From: an uncultured Planctomycetia bacterium
GTDB taxonomy: Bacteria; Planctomycetota; UBA1135; GCA-002686595
Reading direction: 5' to 3'
Length of the DNA: 64,000 nt
Assembly (NCBI GenBank): GCA_938003765.1
Contig: CALKYE010000057.1
Location: 1 to 64,000 of the forward strand
Under the pieces are notes generated by a model, which saw only the letters and a list, made by a program, of their open reading frames with translations, was not told where the DNA came from and did not search any database. Every line of letters begins with the position of its first letter. The stretch's first letter is position 1. A program made the translations under genes and the position numbers. Positions 44,103 through 57,695 of this stretch are shown here, piece after piece.

Positions 44103-44831
44103 CTACTTGCCGTGTCGGCGCAGTTCCTCGCGCAGCACGGGTTCGAGCGCCGCGCCCCAGTGCGCGTACCCCGCCGGCGACAGGTGCAGGAAGTCCGGCA
44201 TGTCAGCGGCATCGATCGACCCGTCGGCGCGCACCCAAGCGTCGCCGACAGCGACCGTGCGATAGCCGCCATTCGCCTGGCCGCTGCGCAGCGCTTGGTT
44301 GATCTGCGCGATCTCGCCGCGCATCGGGTTGAAGCGCTCGCCGCGCGGGAAGATCTCGTGCACGACGAGGCGCGCCTGCGGCGCCTGCTCGCGCACAACC
44401 GCGATGACACGCCGCACGCCCTCGAGCGTCTGCTCGCCGTTGTGCGTGCCGTGCCCGAGGTTGTTCGTTCCGATGAGCAGCACCACGACCTTCGGCGCGA
44501 GCCGCGTGATCGGCGCCTGCTCGAGCCGCCACAGCACGTGCTCGGTCCGATCGCCGGCCACCCCGAGATTCAGCGCGCCGAGCGGCGCGAAGCGCTCGTT
44601 CCACACGGCGAGCCCGGTGTCGTCCCAGGCCTGGGTGATCGAGTCGCCGAGGAACACCACGTCCGCCTGAGCAGTCTCTCGCGCGCGTCGCAGGCACTCG
44701 GCTTGCCGCGCGAGGATCCCGGGCTCCGTGCGCGGCGTCGCCACGAGCGCAGTGTTCGCAGGCTTGGGCGGAACGTCTTGCTGCGTGAGCGAGCCGAGGG
44801 CCAACAGCAACGCCGATATCACGAGCTTCAT
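44103..44831 (-). CDS. secreted SGNH/GDSL hydrolase (PAF-acetylhydrolase-like)
   Basis: 242 residues from an ATG at 44831. A signal peptide covers about residues 1-17 (LVISALLLALGSLTQQ). Four SGNH blocks are complete: VVFLGDSITQAWDDTG, LGALNLGVAGDRTE, VVVLLIGTNNLGHGTH and DFLHLSPAGYAHWG with the catalytic Asp and His. This arrangement matches the platelet-activating-factor acetylhydrolase gamma-like group, secreted esterases in many planctomycetes. The likely substrates are acetylated glycans or lipids. It is not coupled to its neighbours. Confidence 0.87.
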   Translation of the reverse strand: MKLVISALLLALGSLTQQDVPPKPANTALVATPRTEPGILARQAECLRRARETAQADVVFLGDSITQAWDDTGLAVWNERFAPLGALNLGVAGDRTEHVLWRLEQAPITRLAPKVVVLLIGTNNLGHGTHNGEQTLEGVRRVIAVVREQAPQARLVVHEIFPRGERFNPMRGEIAQINQALRSGQANGGYRTVAVGDAWVRADGSIDAADMPDFLHLSPAGYAHWGAALEPVLREELRRHGK

Positions 44832-44878
44832 CAGCTCACGATACTTCAGGCGCGGCGCTCCTCGCAGTTGGAGCGGGC

Positions 44879-45829
44879 TCAACACGCCAGCCAATGCAGC
44901 GCGAAGAAGCGCTGTTCGTCCAACCAGACATGGCGGGGCTCGAAGCCAGCGGCGCGCGCGAGCCGGCGGAAGCCCTCGACGGTGTACTTGTGCGAGCACT
45001 CGGTGCGGAAGCTGTCGCCCTCGTCGAACTCGTGCGTGTGGGCGCCGATGCGCACGCACTGGCCCCGGCGCGAGATCAGGTGCATCTCGATGCGCTGTTC
45101 GGGCGGGTTGTAGAAGGCAGCGTGCTCGAACTGCGCGAGATCGAAGTCCGCGGCCAGCTCGCGGTTCGCGCGCGCCAGGAGGTTCAGATTGAACTGCGCG
45201 GTGACGCCCTTCGAATCGTTGTAGGCCGCGTGCAGCACCGCGGGCGACTTGATCAGATCGACGCCGATCAACAGTCCGCCTCCGCGCAACCAGCGCGCCA
45301 TGCGCCGCAGCAGGCGCTCGGCCTCGCCCGGGTTGAAGTTGCCGATCGAGGAGCCGGCGAAGAAGCCCACACGCCGGCCTGACGCGGGTCCGAGCTCCAG
45401 CTCGCGCGTGAAGTCCGCGGCCAGCGGCTCGACGCGCAACCCGGGGCGGCGCGTGCGCAGCTCCTCCGCGGCGCGCTCCAGGTGCTCGCCCGAGATGTCG
45501 ATCGGAACGTAGCGCGCCACGGCGCGCAGCGTCGCGAGCAGTGCGCGCACCTTGGCCATCGCCCCGGCGCCGAACTCGATCAGCTCGACGCCTTCGCCGA
45601 CCAGCGCTGCGAACTCCGACGCGTGCCGCGCGAGGAGCGCGAACTCCGTGCGCGTCGGGTAGTACTCGTCGAGCTCGCAGATCCGCTCGAAGAGTTGCGA
45701 CCCGATGTCGTCGTAGAACCACTTGGGCGACACCGCGGGCTCGTCGGCGCGCAGGCCGTCGAGCAGCTCGAGTTCGAACTGCTCGCGCAGCGAGCGCGCT
45801 CGCGCGCCGTGGATCGAGGCGGCGCCCAT
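44879..45829 (-). CDS. egtD: L-histidine N-alpha-methyltransferase
   Basis: 316 residues. PKWFYDDIGSQLFERICELD and YYPTRTE open the protein as in EgtD; LIEFGAGAMAKVRALL is the SAM site, GFFAGSSIGNFNPGEAERLL and YNDSKGVTAQFNLNLL follow, and HTHEFDEGDSFRTECSHKY is the C-terminal signature. It trimethylates histidine to hercynine, the first step of ergothioneine synthesis. It starts 6 bp after the egtB stop in a two-gene operon. Confidence 0.94.
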   Translation of the reverse strand: MGAASIHGARARSLREQFELELLDGLRADEPAVSPKWFYDDIGSQLFERICELDEYYPTRTEFALLARHASEFAALVGEGVELIEFGAGAMAKVRALLATLRAVARYVPIDISGEHLERAAEELRTRRPGLRVEPLAADFTRELELGPASGRRVGFFAGSSIGNFNPGEAERLLRRMARWLRGGGLLIGVDLIKSPAVLHAAYNDSKGVTAQFNLNLLARANRELAADFDLAQFEHAAFYNPPEQRIEMHLISRRGQCVRIGAHTHEFDEGDSFRTECSHKYTVEGFRRLARAAGFEPRHVWLDEQRFFALHWLAC

Positions 45830-45835
45830 GGGACC

Positions 45836-47164
45836 TCAGCGCTCGCGCGCGAGCCGCAGCCCGCTGAACTGCCAGCGCGCGGCAGGTGCGAAGAAGTTGC
45901 GGTAGGTGACCCGGCTGTGTCCGCGGGGCGTGGCGCAGCTGCCGCCGCGCAGCACCAGCTGCCCCACCATGAACTTGCCGTTGTACTCCGCCACCGCGCC
46001 CGGCAACGGGCGGAAGCGTGGGTACGGGTCGTACGAGGAGCGCGTCCACTGCCAGACGGCGCCGAAGAGCTGACGAAGCTCGCCGCTACCGCGCGCAGCG
46101 CGAGGCTGCGGATCGGCGCTTGCGCACTCGAAGCCGGCCGCGCACTCGCGATCCGCGCCGGTGCGCCGCGCAGCCGCCTCCCACTCGAACTCGGTCGGCA
46201 GCCGCGCTCCGCACCATTCGGCGAAGGCCGCCGCCTCGTAGAACGAGACGTGCGCGACGGGTTCGTCGGGGTCGAGCTCGCGCTCGCCGTACAGCGTGAA
46301 GCGCGTCGCCTCGTGTTCGTTCCAGTACAGCGGGGCGCGCCAACCTTGCTCGTTGACTGCGCGCCAACCGTCGCTGAGCCACAGCTCGGCCCTCCGGTAG
46401 CCGCCGTCGTCGATGAACTCGCGGTACTCGCGGTTGGTCACCAGGTCGCGCGCGAGCTCGAACGGCGCCAGACGCACGACGTGCTCGGGCCGCTCGTTGT
46501 CGAACGCAAAGCCCGTCGGCCCGGCGCCGATGCTCGCCTCGCAGGCGTCGAACGCGACCCAGCGCGGAGCGTCGCCCGCCTCGCGCGGCGCGCGCGGAGG
46601 TTCGCCTGGCAAACAAGCCGGGCGCAGCGGATTGAGCGACAGCAGGTGCTGGACGTCGGTGAGGATCAGCTCCTGGTGCTGCTCCTCGTGCGCAAGGCCC
46701 AGTTCGAGGAGCGGCGCCGCCGCGCGCCACTGGGACTCGTCGCAAGCCTCGATGAAGCGCTCGAGAGCGCGCTCCACCGCCGCGCGGTACTCAAGCACCA
46801 GCGCCAGCTCCGGCCGCGTCAGCATCCCGCGCGCGGGCCGCGGATGGCGCGGGCCGAGGCTCTCGTAGTACGAGTTGAACAGCTCGCCGAAGCGCGCGTC
46901 GAAGGGCTGGTAGCCGCGGCACAGCGGGCCGAGCACGAGCGCCTCGAAGAACCACGTGGTGTGCGCGAGGTGCCACTTCACAGGGCTCGCGTCGGGCATC
47001 GACTGCGCGCACTGGTCCTCGGCGCTGAGCGGTGCGGCCAGCGCCAGGCTCGTCGCACGGATGCGCCGCAGTCGCTCGAGGCCTGTGACGCGCTCGAATG
47101 CTTGCTCCGCGCTCGGCGCTGCGCCGTTGCGTGCGAGCGGCGGCCCTTCCAATGCGTGCTCCAT
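45836..47164 (-). CDS. egtB: hercynine oxygenase / sulfoxide synthase
   Basis: 442 residues from an ATG at 47164. The N-terminal DinB-like domain has the iron ligands in KWHLAHTTWFFEA and HEEQHQE, and the C-terminal half is an FGE-sulfatase domain (FELARDLVTNREYREFIDDG, LPTEFEWEAAARRTG, LFGAVWQWTRSSYDPYPRF, GGSCATPRGHSRVTYRNFF). EgtB joins hercynine to a thiol donor with oxygen and non-haem iron. No egtA, egtC or egtE is adjacent, so the thiol donor may be cysteine or those genes lie elsewhere. TAATCT about 40 bp upstream is a possible -10. The ergothioneine pathway indicates aerobic life. Confidence 0.93.
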   Translation of the reverse strand: MEHALEGPPLARNGAAPSAEQAFERVTGLERLRRIRATSLALAAPLSAEDQCAQSMPDASPVKWHLAHTTWFFEALVLGPLCRGYQPFDARFGELFNSYYESLGPRHPRPARGMLTRPELALVLEYRAAVERALERFIEACDESQWRAAAPLLELGLAHEEQHQELILTDVQHLLSLNPLRPACLPGEPPRAPREAGDAPRWVAFDACEASIGAGPTGFAFDNERPEHVVRLAPFELARDLVTNREYREFIDDGGYRRAELWLSDGWRAVNEQGWRAPLYWNEHEATRFTLYGERELDPDEPVAHVSFYEAAAFAEWCGARLPTEFEWEAAARRTGADRECAAGFECASADPQPRAARGSGELRQLFGAVWQWTRSSYDPYPRFRPLPGAVAEYNGKFMVGQLVLRGGSCATPRGHSRVTYRNFFAPAARWQFSGLRLARER

Positions 47165-47719
47165 CGTGGCGCGCAGTCGTGCCTCGCGCGCGCCGCGTCC
47201 TCGGGAGATTAGCCGCACCCTCCGCAGCCTTCTAGTTGCGGGTGCAAGGAATTGCGCGCGACGAAACGGGCTTCTTCTCCCGTGCTCTGCGCGAGGTGGC
47301 CGCGTCCGTCCAGCGATCGCGGCCCGGCGCGTCGAGCGGTCAGCGAGCCGTCGCATCGTCCGGTCCCCAGGCGCCTCGTCCGTGCGGCGACCTCGGCCGT
47401 CGAAACTCGTCCCGACGAACCTCCACCGCTTGCTTGGCCGCTCTCGCGCCCGCACTGCCCGATCGAGAGCTCGACCACCAGCGCGTGCTGACGCCGGCAT
47501 CTGCGCGGCGCAAACACGCCGCTTCCGAGCGCGCGCTCGCCTCCGCGGCGGCTCTCCCGATGTCGACCCAACGCGCGTCGCGAGCGCCTCGACGGACGAT
47601 CGCTGCAGCATGAGGAGGCTGCCGCGCGCCGGATGCTGCTGTCCGCGGACGCGGCGCACTCGCATCGACGCGCGAACCGCGACAAGATCGGACAAGTGGA
47701 GCGCGCGCAACGGGGAGCA
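47165..47719. other. 555-bp divergent intergenic region without a supported gene
   Basis: It should hold the egtB promoter (TAATCT near 47207-47212) and that of the rightward gene. One long open frame runs rightward from 47236 to 47613, but its third positions are only about 70 percent G/C against well over 90 percent in true genes, and its protein is a mix of Arg, Ala and Ser without hydrophobic pattern. I see no repeats or RNA genes. Confidence 0.5.
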
Positions 47720-49126
47720 GTGAGCGATCGGGAGTCGGCGCGCGGGTCGCTGCGCCGCGCTCTACGCCTTCTCGCGCTGACCCTCGCCGGCCTCGTGGCG
47801 CTCGTGGTCTCGGCGCTGGTCGTGGCCATGATCGCCGGCCGGATTCGCAGCGCCGCTGCGCTCGATCGACTGCGCGCGAGCGGAGCACCCGTTTACCCCG
47901 CGGACCTGCGCGTTGCGCCGAGTCCGATCGCTGCGAGTTACGACGCTTGGGTGCAGCGCGGTCGCGACGTGGAGGAGCCGTTCGGCGCGTTCGAAGAAGG
48001 CCGTCTGCCGGAGTGCGCGGACTCCGTCGCTGTGCTCGTCAACGCGAGCTTCGCCGACCTGGCCTTGCGCGAGGACCTTCAGTTCGCGACCGAGGATCCC
48101 CTTCGCGCGGGCCGACTGACCGACTGTCAGCGCGCGGTCCACCGCGCTTGGCTGGCGGAAAGCTCGTCGACACTCGCGTGGGCGACGAGTCTCGAGTCGA
48201 GCGCGCGACCGGACTGGCGGATGCTGCTCAGCTCCGACCTCACGCCCGTCGAGCTGCTCACGCGAGCTGGCGCGGGTTCGACCCAGCGCGCCGCAGAAGC
48301 GCTGTCGGTCGCCATGTTGAACGAAGCGTGGAGCGGCAACTCCGACGAAGCCGTGCGACTGTGCGCGCGAGTGTTCGAGCTCGCCGACGTCTACCGCGAG
48401 GCGCCGAACATGCTGGCCTTCGAGATGCTCGGGCTCCAAGAGTCGATGGCGCTGAGCGCGCTGCAGGCTCTGGTGCTCGCACTTCCGTCGGAGGTCGACC
48501 TGCAACGAATCGAAGCTCAGCTCGATGCCGTGGGCGCCATCGAGCGCTTCCGGTTCGCGCTGGAAGGCCAGCGCGCGCAGACGAATGCCTGCTTCCGCGA
48601 CATCGCCGACGGGCTCAGCCCGTTCCCCGTCGAGACTTGGACCGAACGGCTCGACGCACTGGCCGTTCGCATCGCCGCTGACTGGTTGCTCTCGAGCGAA
48701 CTCGGCCGCTTCGAGCAGCAATTCGCGCTTCTCGGACGAGGCTACGCGCAAACCAAGCCGCTCCTCGAGCGAATGGACGCGAAGCGCGACGCGTGGCTTC
48801 CCCACTCGCCCACACGTTCGAGCGCCGCGCACGACGCGCTGTTCCTCGCGCAGCTCGAGACCAATCGACTGCTCTGCCAAGCGCTGCTCATCGCTTACCG
48901 CGACGGCCTCGACGCCGCGAGCGCATGGGCGCGGCAGCAGCCCGATCCGTTCGGCACGGAAACACTCCGCGTGCGAGTCGACGCCGACGGCGTGCTCACG
49001 GTCTGGTCGGTGGGCGCGAACGGCAGCGACGACAGCGCCCCCTTGCCGCCGTGGGCGATCGAAGACTGGGGAATCCACCTGCCCCCCGACCGTGCGATCC
49101 GCTTCCGCCCACGCCGAGATCGTTAG
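47720..49126 (+). CDS. membrane-anchored protein of unknown function
   Basis: 468 residues from a GTG close after a GGGGAG; the frame is open further upstream without better starts. Residues about 13-40 form one membrane helix (LLALTLAGLVALVVSALVVA) and the rest is a helical soluble domain, presumably outside. The closing DADGVLTVWSVGANGSDD resembles the 'YSVGPNGxDDGG' tails common in planctomycete type II secretion G-like and similar surface proteins. I recognise no catalytic motif. Its codon use is less G/C-biased than its neighbours, suggesting weaker expression or later arrival. Confidence 0.6.
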   Translation: MSDRESARGSLRRALRLLALTLAGLVALVVSALVVAMIAGRIRSAAALDRLRASGAPVYPADLRVAPSPIAASYDAWVQRGRDVEEPFGAFEEGRLPECADSVAVLVNASFADLALREDLQFATEDPLRAGRLTDCQRAVHRAWLAESSSTLAWATSLESSARPDWRMLLSSDLTPVELLTRAGAGSTQRAAEALSVAMLNEAWSGNSDEAVRLCARVFELADVYREAPNMLAFEMLGLQESMALSALQALVLALPSEVDLQRIEAQLDAVGAIERFRFALEGQRAQTNACFRDIADGLSPFPVETWTERLDALAVRIAADWLLSSELGRFEQQFALLGRGYAQTKPLLERMDAKRDAWLPHSPTRSSAAHDALFLAQLETNRLLCQALLIAYRDGLDAASAWARQQPDPFGTETLRVRVDADGVLTVWSVGANGSDDSAPLPPWAIEDWGIHLPPDRAIRFRPRRDR

Positions 49127-49248
49127 CTCCGCGGAGAGGGCTGTGGGCGCTCTGAACGCTCCGAGCGCGAAGTGGATTCTCGCTTGCGTCGGGCCGCGCT
49201 GCCTGCCCGCGAGCGGCGTCGACCGACCGACGTGCACGCAACAGCGAA

Positions 49249-49285
49249 GCAGCCCGCGCGGAACGTTGAGTTCCGCGCGGGCTGC
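49249..49285 (-). terminator. perfect 16-bp hairpin downstream of pgk
   Basis: GCAGCCCGCGCGGAAC (49249-49264) and GTTCCGCGCGGGCTGC (49270-49285) pair without mismatch around a 5-nt loop. It lies 42 bp after the pgk stop and about 120 bp after the rightward gene end, so it can stop both transcripts. The T-run is poor on both strands, so Rho or the very stable stem alone may be needed. Confidence 0.75.
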
Positions 49286-49326
49286 GTGAAGTGAACGTGC
49301 GCGTCGCGAGGATCGCGACGAACGCG

Positions 49327-50528
49327 TCAGGCCTTGAGCGCCGCGATGCCGGGCAGCGTCTTGCCCTCGAGCAACTCGAGCGAGGCGCCGCCGCCGGTCG
49401 AGACGTGCTTGACCTTGGCGGAGAGCTTCAACATCTCGAGCGCCGCGACCGAGTCGCCGCCGCCCACGACGGTGTAGCCCTTGCACGACGCGACGGCCTT
49501 GCCGACCGCTGCGGTGCCCTTGGCGAAGGCCGCCATCTCGAACACGCCCATCGGGCCGTTCCAGACCAGCGTCTGCGCCGCGGCGATTCGATCCGCGAAC
49601 AGCTTCTGCGACTTGGGGCCGATGTCGAGCGCCATCCAACCGTCGGGGATCGTCTCGACGACTTTGCTCGCCGCGTCGGCGGCGAACTTGTCGGCGACGA
49701 CGTGGTCGACCGGCAACAGGAGCTCGACCTTCTTGGCCTTGGCCTTCTCGAGCGCCCTCTTCACGACGTCGACGCGGTCGAGCTCGACCAGCGACTTGCC
49801 GATCGGCTGCCCCATCACGTGCAGGAAGGTGTAGGCCATCCCGCCGCCGATCAGGATCGTGTCGCAGCGCTCGAGCAGGTTGTCGATCACGAGCAGCTTG
49901 TCGGAGACCTTGGCGCCGCCGAGGATCGCGACCAGCGGACGCTTGGGCTGCTGGAGCACGCGACCGAAGGCTTCGATCTCGGCTTGCAGCAGTCGACCAG
50001 CGACCGACGGCAACAGCTTGGCGACTTCGCTCACCGAGCACTCGGCGCGGTGCGACGTGCCGAACGCGTCGTTGACGAACACGTCGCCGAGCTTGGCGTA
50101 GGCCGCGCTCAGCGCCGGATCGGCCTTCTGCTCGCCCGCGTTGAAGCGCACGTTCTCGAGCAGGATCACGCTGCCCGCCGCCGCGCCGTCGACAGCGGCC
50201 TGAACCGCTGCGCCGGTGCTGTCGTCGAGCTTGATGACCTTGCGCTTCAAGAGCTTCTCGAGCCGTTGCGCGACCGGGTTCAGACGCAGCTTGTCGTCGA
50301 CGCCCTTGGGGCGACCCAAGTGGCTCATCAGCACGACGCAGCGCGCGCCCTTTCGGAGCACCTCCTGGATCGTCGGCAGCGCCGCGCGAATGCGCGTGTC
50401 GTCCGAGATCGCGCCCGTGTCGTCCTGCGGGACGTTGAAGTCCACGCGCATCAACACGCGCTTGCCCTTCAGATCGAGCGCGTCGAGCCCCTGCGCCGAC
50501 TTCGCGGCCGGTGCGCTCGACGCGCCGG

Positions 50529-50532
<4 letters not shown>
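49327..50532 (-). CDS. pgk: phosphoglycerate kinase
   Basis: 401 residues from an ATG overlapping the gapA stop (ATGA). A 15-residue Ala/Ser extension precedes the core. KRVLMRVDFNVPQ, MSHLGRPKG, ILLENVRFNAGEQK, VFVNDAFGTSHRA, LVAILGGAKVSDKL, GGGMAYTFL and the ATP-site VVGGGDSVAAL with STGGGASLELLEGK are all canonical. It makes ATP from 1,3-bisphosphoglycerate in glycolysis. Confidence 0.96.
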
Positions 50533-51578
<1,046 letters not shown>

Positions 51579-51635
51579 TGGGGGGCTCCTGAGAGGCGGG
51601 TGAGGTGAGCGGTTGGCCCGAAAAAACGCGCAGCG

Positions 51636-51664
51636 AGGCTAGCTGCGGCGCCAAACCCCATCAA
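51636..51664 (-). promoter_or_regulatory. promoter for gapA-pgk
   Basis: TTGATG at 51664-51659, a 17-bp spacer and TAGCCT at 51641-51636, about 58 bp before the gapA start. The leader contains GCGTTTTTTCGG before the AGGAG ribosome site. Confidence 0.62.
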
Positions 51665-51946
51665 CACGCCGTACGGCGAGTCGGGGTGTCCGAAAACAAC
51701 TGCGGACGCGGTCCGGCGCGGGGCCCGAGCCGCGCTCTCGCACGCGCTTCGGCGAGCGCGCTTCGCAACGAGCCGATGCGCAGGGTGCGCTCGCGCGGCG
51801 CGCCTCGGCCGTAAGTCGTTACCGCTGCCACCCCTGGAGCGGGCGCTGAGCGAGACGGCGGAAAAGTGGGTCAGAGCGAGGCATCGAGCGCCGATCCTCT
51901 CCCCCCGTTGCGAGCCCGGGCCGTACCCTGGAATCGCTCTCTTCCG
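51665..51946. other. divergent intergenic region between gapA and tilS
   Basis: No gene is supported here. TACCCT at 51924-51929, 17 bp before the tilS ATG, is the only candidate -10 for tilS, and it has no clear -35. The open frame upstream of the tilS ATG is not protein-like. Confidence 0.45.
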
Positions 51947-53569
51947 ATGCAGTTCGAAACCACGCCCCAGACCGCTCCCCGCCGCGCGCCGGCGTGGGGT
52001 GAACGCTGGCCCGCCCTGGCGCGGGCGCAGGGGGTGGCGCTGAGGGAGCCGGTGGTCCTGGCGCTCTCGGGCGGCGCCGACAGCGTGCTGCTGCTGCACT
52101 GGCTCCACGCCGCGCAGGAGACGCCTTTCACGGCCGTCCACGTGCACCACGGGCTGCGCGGAGTCCAGGCCGACGAGGACGCCGACTTCTGCCGCGAACT
52201 GTGCCGCTCGCTCGACGTCCCGTTCCGCCTGCGGCGCGCGGACTTGAGCGACGCGCACGGCTCGCTCGAGGCCCACGCCCGCAACGCGCGCTACGCACTG
52301 CTCCTCGAGGAGGCCCAGGCGCTGCGCGTTCGACTGCTGGTGACCGCACACCACTCCGACGATGCGCTCGAGGGCGTGCTCATGCGCTGGGTGCGCGGGA
52401 CCGAGTTGCCCGGCCTCGTCGGTCCGCAGCCCGACGGCCAGTGGCGCTCGCGCGCCGGCTGGAACGTCCGCGTCCTGCGTCCGCTGCTGGGCATGCGACG
52501 CCATGAGATCCGCGAGCTGCTCGCCGGCGCCGAGCTGAGCTGGCGCGAGGATTCGAGCAACGGCGATCCGCGCTTCACCCGCAACCGCGTGCGCGGTCAG
52601 TTGCTCCCGCGCATCGAGTCCCTGGCCGGCTCGGAGGGTGTCGAGCACCTGCGGCGCTTCGCACAAGCCGTCGAGCAGCTCGAGAGCGACCTGAGCGCGC
52701 GCACCGCGCACCTGACCTGGAGCGAGTTGCCCGCCGTGGCCGCCACGCGTCGCCGCGAAGATCGCACTCTCGGCGGCGCTCTGTCTCGCGCGCGACTGCG
52801 GGCGCTCCCGCGTGCGCTGCGTCGCCGAGCGCTGTGGCGCCTGCTGCTCGAAGCGACACAAGAGGCGCCGTCGCGCGCGCAGCTCGACGAGTTGGTCAGC
52901 GCGCTCGACGACCAGGACTGCTCGCGCCACGGCCTGCGCGGCGGCTGGATCGTGCGCCTCAACCGCACGCGCTTCGAGCTGCACCCGCCGCTCGAGAAGC
53001 TCTTCGACGGTCCGCGCGACGCTGCGCGCCAGCTCTCGCTCGGCTTCGGCGACGGCGAGCGCTCGCCGCGCCCGTCGGCCTGGGTCGCGTCGCTCGCGGC
53101 GCCGCCCGAAGGCTTCGTGCTCCCCGCTCCGGGTTCGGTCACGCTGCCCGACGGCCGTCGCATCAGCGCCAGCATCGTCCCCCACGATCCCGCGCGCGCC
53201 ATCCCGCGTTCGCCCAACGTGGTCGAGCTCGACGCGCGCGAGCTCCCCGCGCGACTGCGCGTGCGCTGGCCGGCGAGCGGCGATCGCTTCCAGCCGCTGG
53301 GCTGCGCCGGCACGCGTCCGCTGCGCCGCTTCCTCGCCGACGCGGGAGTTCCCGCGCGCGAGCGACGGCTCGTGCCGCTGGTGTACGCGCACGACGAACT
53401 CCTGTGGGTCGCCGGGTTGAGGCCAGCGCATCCTCGACGCGTGCAGGAGTCCACCAGCGCGCGACTGCGGCTGGAGCTCCACTCCGGCTCGCCGTGGCGG
53501 CCGGGACGCGACGACGGTGTGAGCCGCAACGTTTCGAGCTCGCGTTCGCGTCAGCTCGAACTGTTCTGA
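51947..53569 (+). CDS. tilS: tRNA(Ile)-lysidine synthetase
   Basis: 540 residues from an ATG. VVLALSGGADSVLLLHWLH is the PP-loop for ATP, FTAVHVHHGLRG, DADFCRELCRSLDVPF, ARNARYALLLEEA and LLVTAHHSDDALEGVLMRWVRGT are diagnostic of TilS, and WREDSSNGDPRFTRNRVRGQLLP closes the catalytic domain. The C-terminal half holds the substrate-binding and TilS_C regions (RWPASGDRFQPLG and RRFLADAGVPARERRLVPLV). It converts C34 of tRNA-Ile(CAU) to lysidine so that AUA is read as Ile. It is usually essential. Confidence 0.93.
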   Translation: MQFETTPQTAPRRAPAWGERWPALARAQGVALREPVVLALSGGADSVLLLHWLHAAQETPFTAVHVHHGLRGVQADEDADFCRELCRSLDVPFRLRRADLSDAHGSLEAHARNARYALLLEEAQALRVRLLVTAHHSDDALEGVLMRWVRGTELPGLVGPQPDGQWRSRAGWNVRVLRPLLGMRRHEIRELLAGAELSWREDSSNGDPRFTRNRVRGQLLPRIESLAGSEGVEHLRRFAQAVEQLESDLSARTAHLTWSELPAVAATRRREDRTLGGALSRARLRALPRALRRRALWRLLLEATQEAPSRAQLDELVSALDDQDCSRHGLRGGWIVRLNRTRFELHPPLEKLFDGPRDAARQLSLGFGDGERSPRPSAWVASLAAPPEGFVLPAPGSVTLPDGRRISASIVPHDPARAIPRSPNVVELDARELPARLRVRWPASGDRFQPLGCAGTRPLRRFLADAGVPARERRLVPLVYAHDELLWVAGLRPAHPRRVQESTSARLRLELHSGSPWRPGRDDGVSRNVSSSRSRQLELF

Positions 53570-53635
53570 CCTGACACGAGCCGCACAGGCCGTAGCGGTG
53601 ACTTGCGGCGCCCCACGGGGTACCCTCTTTCCCCC

Positions 53636-54447
53636 GTGCTTTCGCCCGCCAGAAGCCGCGCCTGCCCGCCGTCCTTGCCCAGTCGCTCGCAGATCCTCGA
53701 CTCCAACCTGTCCCGGGTGCATGCGCGCATCGCGGCCGCCGCGACGCTCGCCGGCCGCCGGCCGCAGGAGGTGCGCCTGGTCGCGGTGACCAAGTCGGTG
53801 GACGCTACGACCGCGCTGGAGCTCGCGCGACGGCTCGCGCAAGGCTCGAGGGCCGTCGAACTCGGTGAGAACCGGGTCGACAAGCTGGCGGACAAGGCGC
53901 AGGCCTTCGCCGCGGCGCTGCCGGCGGCCCCGCCCGTGCGCTGGCACATGATCGGCCACCTGCAGCGCAACAAGGCGCGCGCGGCCGCTCAGCACGCCTC
54001 GGCGGTGCACTCGGTCGACACCGAACGCCTGCTGGCGACGCTCGCGCGCCTGAGCGTGGAACTGGATCGCGACCTCGACGCCTTCCTCGAAGTCGAGCTG
54101 ACGAGCCTGCCCACCCGCTCCGGCTTCGCCCCGAACGCACTGTCCGCGCTGCTGGAGACCGGGCCCGAGCTCGGTCGCGTCAAACTGCGCGGCCTGATGA
54201 CGATGGCCGCTCCCGACCCGCGCTCCCTCGCCGGCGAGCTCGCGACGCAGTCCGCGGCGCGGCGCACGTTCGAACAGCTCCGCGAGGTGGCGAGCAAGCT
54301 GCCGCGCGAACGCTTCGAGAACGGTCGAGTCGAGCTCTCCATGGGCATGAGCGACGACCTCGACGCGGCCGTGGCGGAGGGCGCCGACTGGGTGCGCGTG
54401 GGTTCCGCGCTGTTCGAGGGGCTCGAGCCCGGCGCGGAGGAGGCCCC

Positions 54448-54451
<4 letters not shown>
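53636..54451 (+). CDS. YggS family pyridoxal phosphate homeostasis protein
   Basis: 271 residues from a GTG; TACCCT nine bases before it may be a -10. VRLVAVTKSVDATTALEL holds the PLP-binding Lys, ELGENRVDKLADKA and RWHMIGHLQRNKAR are the YggS signatures, and the end has LSMGMSDDLDAAVAEGADWVRVGSALFEG. These proteins bind PLP and balance vitamin B6 and amino acid pools, with no known enzymatic reaction. The stop overlaps the GTG of the protein kinase gene. Confidence 0.92.
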
Positions 54452-57377
<2,926 letters not shown>

Positions 57378-57381
<4 letters not shown>

Positions 57382-57695
57382 GCGCGCGGCAGCCGCTCGA
57401 ACTGAACGCCGTCGACGGCGGTTGCCGCCTGGGCGTGCGCGCTCAACCCGGAGCGCGGCGCAGCGAGGTCGCCGGTCTGTGGAACGGCCACGTGAAGGTG
57501 TGCGTGCGCGCTCCGGCCGAGGACGGCCGCGCCAACGACGAGTTGCTCGACGTGCTGGCCGAGTTCCTCGGCCTGCCGCGACGCGCGCTCGAACTCGAAC
57601 GCGGCGAGCGCGCGCGCGTGAAGCTCGTGCGGATCGCAGCGCCGCTCGCGTCCGTTGCGGCGCGCGTGAGCACACTGTCCGGCCCCGACGCGTAG
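57378..57695 (+). CDS. DUF167 (YggU family) protein
   Basis: 105 residues from a GTG overlapping the kinase stop (GTGA). The fold pattern is that of DUF167: LGVRAQPGARRSEVAGLWNG, VKVCVRAPAEDGRANDELLD and FLGLPRRALELERGERARVK, the latter like the 'L..LG..KS.V.L..G..SR.K' consensus. The biochemical role is unknown. YggS- and YggU-type genes are often found close together, and here the kinase gene sits between them. Confidence 0.85.

Noticed and set aside
47236..47613. 125-codon rightward open frame in the egtB upstream gap
   Set aside because: Third-position G/C is far lower than in genes here, and the product lacks any structural pattern.
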